Below, piece by piece: positions 32,288 to 32,957 of a stretch of DNA of 32,957 bases; within the stretch, counting starts at the first letter, position 1; every line of letters starts with the position of its first letter. Under the pieces are notes generated by a model. That model ran no database searches, was not told where the DNA came from, and saw nothing but the letters and a program-made list of their open reading frames with translations. The position numbers were made by a program, and so were the translations under genes. Where the stretch lies: NCBI GenBank assembly GCA_025965975.1, contig JAOPVX010000401.1, positions 1 to 32,957 on the forward strand. The letters run 5' to 3'. Origin of the DNA: Mycobacterium sp. (lineage in GTDB: Bacteria; Actinomycetota; Actinomycetes; Mycobacteriales; Mycobacteriaceae).

Positions 32288-32957
32288 CTAGCGGCCGTTT
32301 AATTCCTTGTAGTCCCGCTCGGTGTAGCCGGTGTAGATCTGGCGCGGACGGCCGATCTTGCCGCCGGGCTCGTCGTGCATCTCGCGCCAGTGCGCGATCC
32401 AGCCGGGCAGCCGGCCGAGCGCGAACAGCACGGTGAACATCCGTGTCGGGAACCCCAGGGCGCGGTAGATCACACCGGTGTAGAAGTCGACGTTCGGGTA
32501 CAGCTTGCGTTCGATGAAGTAGTCGTCGGTCAGCGCGACCTCTTCGAGCGCCTTGCCAATGGCCAGCAGGTCGTCGTCGCCGCCGAGCTTGCCGAGGATC
32601 TTGTCGGCCTGTTCCTTGACGATGCGTGCCCGCGGGTCGTAGTTCTTGTAGACCCGGTGGCCGAAGCCCATGAGCTTGACGCCGTCTTCCTTGTTCTTGA
32701 CCTTCTTGACGAAGTCGTGGACGTCGCCGCCCTCCTGACGGATGTCCTCGAGCATCTCCAGCACCGCCTGGTTGGCGCCGCCGTGCAGCGGGCCCCACAG
32801 CGCATTGATGCCGCCGGAGATCGACGTGAACAGGTTGGCCTGCGACGAGCCGACCAACCGCACCGTCGACGTCGAGCAGTTCTGCTCGTGGTCAGCGTGC
32901 AGAACCAGCAGCATGTCCAGCGCCCGCACGATCTCGGGATCCACCTGGTAGGGCTCG
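32288..32957 (-). CDS. gltA2: Citrate synthase GltA2 (C-terminal part)
   Basis: The last 222 codons of a type II citrate synthase; the start lies beyond the right edge. The catalytic histidines are in [16 protein letters not shown] and [16 protein letters not shown], and the catalytic aspartate in YPNVDFYTG; the C-terminus [14 protein letters not shown] is that of the mycobacterial enzyme. It condenses oxaloacetate and acetyl-CoA in the TCA cycle. An apparent start at 32944 is an internal Val codon: the frame continues upstream ([10 protein letters not shown]) to the window end. In M. tuberculosis gltA2 (Rv0896) is also next to the Rv0897c-type genes; here the cyclase/MarR/MFS unit lies in between. 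Confidence 0.95.
   Translation of the reverse strand, partial: EPYQVDPEIVRALDMLLVLHADHEQNCSTSTVRLVGSSQANLFTSISGGINALWGPLHGGANQAVLEMLEDIRQEGGDVHDFVKKVKNKEDGVKLMGFGHRVYKNYDPRARIVKEQADKILGKLGGDDDLLAIGKALEEVALTDDYFIERKLYPNVDFYTGVIYRALGFPTRMFTVLFALGRLPGWIAHWREMHDEPGGKIGRPRQIYTGYTERDYKELNGR

Overview
The window is a high-GC actinobacterial chromosome segment, almost certainly from a Mycobacterium or Mycolicibacterium species. Its two ends follow the Mycobacterium tuberculosis Rv0896-Rv0910 neighbourhood closely: a citrate synthase (gltA2), a CrtI-like oxidoreductase with a DUF2630 partner (Rv0897c/Rv0898c type), prrB/prrA, accD3, echA6, an MBL-fold protein, a beta-lactamase-like lipoprotein, ctpE, and the Rv0909/Rv0910 pair. 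These assignments rest on recalled family features and gene order; no database search was run.

Layout. (1) 1-6237, minus strand: a compact six-gene run, echA6 - MBL hydrolase - serine hydrolase lipoprotein - ctpE - Rv0909-like antitoxin - Rv0910-like toxin (cut by the window edge), with overlaps or gaps of 18 bases or less. (2) 6264-8447, plus: accD3 and an unknown membrane-anchored protein, divergent from echA6 across only 26 bases. (3) 8448-22607: about 14 kb of accessory genes inserted between accD3 and prrA, which are neighbours in M. tuberculosis. It holds a small membrane protein, a decayed secreted Cys-rich protein, a TetR/flavin monooxygenase pair with clear operators, an acyl-CoA synthetase, an epoxide hydrolase plus FAD protein, a heterodimeric ABC exporter, a deleted ABC exporter remnant, and a phospholipase-D-like protein with a two-piece chromate transporter. 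(4) 22768-24913, plus: the PrrA-PrrB two-component system, separated by three 32-base repeat units carrying tiny coupled reading frames. (5) 24922-27121: an FKBP isomerase, a DUF2630 protein and a CrtI-like oxidoreductase; the ompATb operon (Rv0899-Rv0901) expected here in M. tuberculosis is absent. (6) 27118-32216, minus: a drug-efflux MFS protein, a MarR regulator and a large zinc-ribbon/cyclase-like/ATPase protein. (7) 32288-end: the 3' part of gltA2.

Working together: the left block centres on fatty-acyl and envelope metabolism (echA6, accD3), with calcium transport and a toxin-antitoxin pair. The middle looks like detoxification and export (monooxygenase, epoxide hydrolase, ABC and MFS exporters, chromate transport), each with its own local regulator or promoter.

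No tRNA, rRNA, CRISPR array, insertion sequence or phage gene was seen. The only stretches over 300 bases without an intact gene are 9051-9522 and 19987-20485; each is mostly a pseudogene described below. The gap 22608-22767 upstream of prrA (160 bases) holds only short palindromes.
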